Below are positions 7,297-9,280 of a stretch of DNA of 9,280 bases, in pieces. How positions within the stretch are numbered: the stretch's first letter is position 1; each line of letters begins with the position of its first letter. Location of the stretch: contig JAEXFF010000037.1 of assembly GCA_023400335.1 (NCBI GenBank), positions 1-9,280 of the forward strand, written 5' to 3'. The position numbers were made by a program, and so were the translations under genes. This stretch comes from Bacteroidota bacterium (GTDB lineage Bacteria > Bacteroidota > Bacteroidia > Bacteroidales > Marinifilaceae). The notes under the pieces were generated by a model. That model made no database searches. It was not told the origin of the DNA and saw only the letters and a list, made by a program, of their open reading frames with translations.

Positions 7297-8574
7297 CTAT
7301 CGGATGTTATTTTTTAATTTTTTCATAATATTGGCAGGAGGACGTTGTTGCCGGAGTTCGTTGGCCATAAATTCAAACTGTTTTTGAGTATGCCGGAAAA
7401 ACAGTTGAAATCCTTGGCAAAGGCAGGAAATATATTCTCCTGCTTCGTTTTTTATAAATCGGTTTTTGGGGCAGTCCCCTCCGCAAATCGCTAGAAATTC
7501 ACAGGCGCGGCATTGGGCAGAAAGCGAATCCTGCTTCCGTTGTTCAAAGAAAAGTTGTTGATCGCTTTTTACCATTTCGGCTAGGGCTGAATCCATGATG
7601 TTACCGATCCGATTTTCTGGAAAAACGAAATGGTCACAACAATACACATCCCCGTTGTGCTCAATAGCCGGCGAACAGCCGCAGAAAGGGGCCATTGAAC
7701 AGAGGGAAGGAGACTGACCGACATAAGCAGCCAGGGTATTGTCGAAATAATTGATAAAATACTTTCCTACGTCTTTTTTCACCCATAAATCGAAAATGCG
7801 GCAAAGGAAATTTCCCCAATCTACGGCACTTACATTTTCCTGCATAATAGCTGTTGCCTTGGAATAGGTATTACTGACGACAGACAAAGGCGCATTTTCA
7901 TCCAGGGCAATCCTTTCTGCAATCGGGGTGAATTGCAGAAAATGACTTCCCGTACTTTTTAGAAATTCGTATATCAATGCAGGTTGTTTACTATTGGAAG
8001 CATTTACGACCGTCATGATATTAAATTCCACGCCGTATTCCCGGAACAATTCTGCACATTTCATAACTTTTTCCCAGGAACCTTGTCCATTTACAAAACG
8101 CCGGTGGTTGTCGTGGAATTTCTGGGGTCCGTCTAACGATAAGCCGCAAAGGAAATGGTGTTTGGCTAAAAATTCAGCCCATTCTTCATTGATTAATGTA
8201 CCGTTAGTTTGAAAAGAGTTGGCGATTTCTTTTCCGTCCGCATATTGCTGTTGGAGGGCAACGATATTTTGAAAAAAATCTATTCCTAATAAAGTAGGTT
8301 CTCCTCCATGCCAAATAAATTCAATCCGTTTCTGAGGTTGAGAGGCTATGAAATCGCGGACAAGCTTTTCCAGTACTTGCTCATTCATGCGGAAGCTGAG
8401 CCGACTGAGTTTTTTATCCGGATAGAGCGCATTCTTTTCGAGGTAATAACAATAGTCGCAGTCCAGGTTGCAGACCGGACCAATGCATTTCACCATCACT
8501 GAAAAGCTCCGTTGGACTTTTTCACGTTCTTGTTCAAATAAAAAGGAAGCTGTTTGTCGCCTGTCTGTATTCAT
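7297..8574 (-). CDS. Radical SAM/SPASM protein, anaerobic sulfatase-maturating enzyme (anSME) family
   Basis: Cytoplasmic oxygen-sensitive Fe-S enzyme of 425 residues. Characterised relatives use SAM radical chemistry to oxidise the active-site Cys or Ser of sulfatases to formylglycine. The radical SAM cluster motif is CNLDCDYCYYLEK, with Cys35, Cys39 and Cys42. WHGGEPTL (88-95) is the SAM-binding GGE motif. QTNGTLI (122-128) and SLDGPQKFHD (146-155) are shared with anSMEs. FDNTLAAYVG (277-286) contains Asp278, matching the proposed catalytic base of the Clostridium and Bacteroides enzymes. The SPASM region has Cys292, Cys298, Cys312, Cys355, Cys358, Cys364, Cys368 and Cys384/386, enough for two auxiliary [4Fe-4S] clusters. 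The C-terminal PPANIMKKLK resembles B. thetaiotaomicron anSME. The ATG at 8574 leaves a 26-residue lead before MVKCIGPVCN, slightly longer than in relatives. No sulfatase gene is in the window, so the substrate is unknown. It leads an operon with the reductase. Confidence 0.88.
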   Translation of the reverse strand: MNTDRRQTASFLFEQEREKVQRSFSVMVKCIGPVCNLDCDYCYYLEKNALYPDKKLSRLSFRMNEQVLEKLVRDFIASQPQKRIEFIWHGGEPTLLGIDFFQNIVALQQQYADGKEIANSFQTNGTLINEEWAEFLAKHHFLCGLSLDGPQKFHDNHRRFVNGQGSWEKVMKCAELFREYGVEFNIMTVVNASNSKQPALIYEFLKSTGSHFLQFTPIAERIALDENAPLSVVSNTYSKATAIMQENVSAVDWGNFLCRIFDLWVKKDVGKYFINYFDNTLAAYVGQSPSLCSMAPFCGCSPAIEHNGDVYCCDHFVFPENRIGNIMDSALAEMVKSDQQLFFEQRKQDSLSAQCRACEFLAICGGDCPKNRFIKNEAGEYISCLCQGFQLFFRHTQKQFEFMANELRQQRPPANIMKKLKNNIR

Positions 8575-8590
8575 GCACCGATAATTTGTC

Positions 8591-8624
8591 CAAAAGTAAT
8601 AAAAAACTCCTTGCCAGAGGCAAG
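8591..8624 (-). promoter_or_regulatory. Candidate promoter of the maturase-reductase operon
   Basis: On the minus strand TACTTTTG (8598 down to 8591) matches TAnnTTTG exactly. A -33-like CTTG (8624-8621) lies 22 nt upstream, slightly longer than usual. The start site would be near 8585, leaving only about 10 nt before the ATG at 8574. The perfect hairpin at 8607-8627 falls between and over the two elements, which suggests an operator or an overlapping terminator. Confidence 0.5.
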
Positions 8625-8627
8625 GAG
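8601..8627 (-). terminator. Perfect hairpin with T-run on the minus strand (terminator or operator)
   Basis: CTCCTTGCC (8607-8615) and GGCAAGGAG (8619-8627) pair perfectly over 9 bp around a 3-nt loop. Read on the minus strand, the stem is followed by TTTTTT (8606-8601), which is intrinsic-terminator geometry. There is no U-run on the plus strand. It ends 26 nt before the maturase start codon. No minus-strand gene is visible upstream to be terminated, so it could be an attenuator, the end of a small RNA, or an insulator; as DNA it could be a repressor operator. Confidence 0.65.
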
Positions 8628-8629
8628 GG

Positions 8630-8655
8630 ACACAAGATTCTTTATGAAATTGTGT
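8630..8655. repeat. Second hairpin next to the terminator-like stem
   Basis: ACACAA (8630-8635) and TTGTGT (8650-8655) form a 6-bp stem. A shorter inner stem (TTC 8638-8640 with GAA 8646-8648) lies inside it. It abuts the 9-bp hairpin with a 2-nt gap, so a minus-strand RNA would carry two consecutive stem-loops followed by a U-run. This is weaker than its neighbour and A/T-rich. Confidence 0.4.
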
Positions 8656-8787
8656 TATCAGATTAGGTTAGTTTAGTTGCGAATTACAGAAAATCAAACG
8701 AGAACTTTTTTCGAAATGTTTCAGGTCCGGTCGGATATTTTTTTAAATAGATCTAAAGAGAAGAGAGTTTTGTGAAATAAATAACTT

Positions 8788-8807
8788 TCTGCGGAAATCT
8801 GCGTAAA
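8788..8807 (+). repeat. Tandem decamer upstream of the AhpD-like gene
   Basis: TCTGCGGAAA (8788-8797) is followed directly by TCTGCGTAAA (8798-8807), two 10-nt units with one mismatch. They end 40 nt before the ATG at 8848. TCTG at 8798-8801 lies 19 nt upstream of AAGATTTG (8821-8828), a one-mismatch TAnnTTTG, so the second unit could overlap a weak promoter. The role is not known. Confidence 0.5.
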
Positions 8808-8847
8808 TGAAAAATAAGGGAAGATTTGAAAATTAAGGATAAAAATT

Positions 8848-9280
8848 ATGGACAGATTTAGTATACCTTCAGATGAAAAAATACCCGAACAAAATCAGCG
8901 TATTTTGAATGAGTTGAAAATGGCTTTTGGATTTATTCCCAACGTATATGCTTTTATGGCTTATTCTCCGGTTGCTTTGAAAAGTTATTTGCATTTTACC
9001 CGGGAAAAAACTTCCCTGACAGATAAAGAAGCTGAAACGATTTATTTGGCAACCAGTCAGGTGAATGAATGTCTTTATTGCCTCAGTGCCCATACCTTTA
9101 TGGCAAAAGCGATTGGGTTTACAGAAGAACAGATTGTAGAAATCCGCAAAGGTAAGGTGACATTCGATCCCCGGTTGAATGTACTGTCAGTTTTAACCCG
9201 GGAAATTGTGGAGAAACGTGGCAAAATCGGAGAAGAAAACCTGAAAAATTTTTATTCTGCCGGCTACAAAAATGAAAATC
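8848..9280 (+). CDS. Carboxymuconolactone decarboxylase/AhpD-like protein, 3' truncated by window edge
   Basis: An open frame runs from the ATG at 8848 to the window end, giving 144 residues with no stop. The sequence belongs to the CMD/AhpD all-helical family, many members of which are thiol peroxidases or peroxidase-related enzymes. The AhpD-type active-site signature is intact: NECLYCLSAH has Glu74, Cys75, Cys78 and His82 (E-C-x2-C-x3-H), where the cysteine pair would be redox-active. The preceding FGFIPNVYAFMAYSPVALKSY (27-47) and SLTDKEAETIYLATSQ (56-71) are typical of the longer peroxidase-related subgroup of about 180-200 residues, so some 40-50 residues are probably missing. The start is supported by the MDRFSIPSDE opening and an A/G-rich AAGGATAAAAATT upstream. 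It is transcribed divergently from the maturase operon across a 273-bp gap. Peroxidase activity and substrate are inference; YhbQ/CMD-like roles are alternatives. Confidence 0.85.
   Translation, partial: MDRFSIPSDEKIPEQNQRILNELKMAFGFIPNVYAFMAYSPVALKSYLHFTREKTSLTDKEAETIYLATSQVNECLYCLSAHTFMAKAIGFTEEQIVEIRKGKVTFDPRLNVLSVLTREIVEKRGKIGEENLKNFYSAGYKNEN

Noticed and set aside
8644..8676. Ten-codon plus-strand mini-frame (MKLCYQIRLV) as a leader peptide
   Set aside because: Short enough to be chance. It overlaps a hairpin, no terminator/antiterminator follows on the plus strand, and the next plus-strand gene is about 170 nt away.
8869..9093. 74-codon minus-strand frame at the window end
   Set aside because: Antisense to the AhpD-like gene, whose active-site motif shows that the plus strand is coding.

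Overview
The window looks like chromosomal DNA of an anaerobic gut-type Bacteroidota, most likely order Bacteroidales. The ClpB, RsmE and EF-G proteins read like Bacteroides/Parabacteroides/Odoribacter homologues, and several intergenic regions carry the Bacteroidota -7 promoter signature TAnnTTTG. Genus is not resolved; an Odoribacter-like organism is only a guess. I see no tRNA, rRNA, CRISPR, transposase, integrase or phage gene.

Layout. Positions 1-1446 (+) hold the 3' two thirds of an EF-G paralogue, closed by a strong terminator. Positions 1719-3215 (+) hold rsmE (16S rRNA m3U1498 methyltransferase) and a secreted, diverged DUF4159 protein. Positions 3482-6073 (+) hold a full-length clpB disaggregase, preceded by a repeat-rich 266-bp leader region. 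A shared hairpin terminator at 6263-6295 separates clpB from the convergent minus-strand pair. That pair is an anSME-type radical SAM/SPASM maturase (8574-7297), transcribed first, then an L-glyceraldehyde-3-phosphate reductase-type aldo-keto reductase (7294-6305) after a 2-bp gap. Divergent from them, a CMD/AhpD-like gene with a CxxC-x3-H motif starts at 8848 and runs off the window.

Function. The plus-strand part is translation and proteostasis housekeeping: elongation factor, ribosomal RNA modification and protein disaggregation. The right-hand part is an accessory redox and post-translational modification group: a Fe-S radical enzyme, an NADPH-type reductase and a thiol peroxidase-like protein. 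The shared divergent region between 8575 and 8847 is the most intriguing non-coding piece, because a terminator-shaped perfect hairpin sits on top of the likely maturase promoter.

I found no convincing undescribed multi-gene system. The points worth a second look are the 8575-8847 regulatory region, the repeats ahead of clpB, the DUF4159 protein that has lost family motifs, and the EF-G paralogue.
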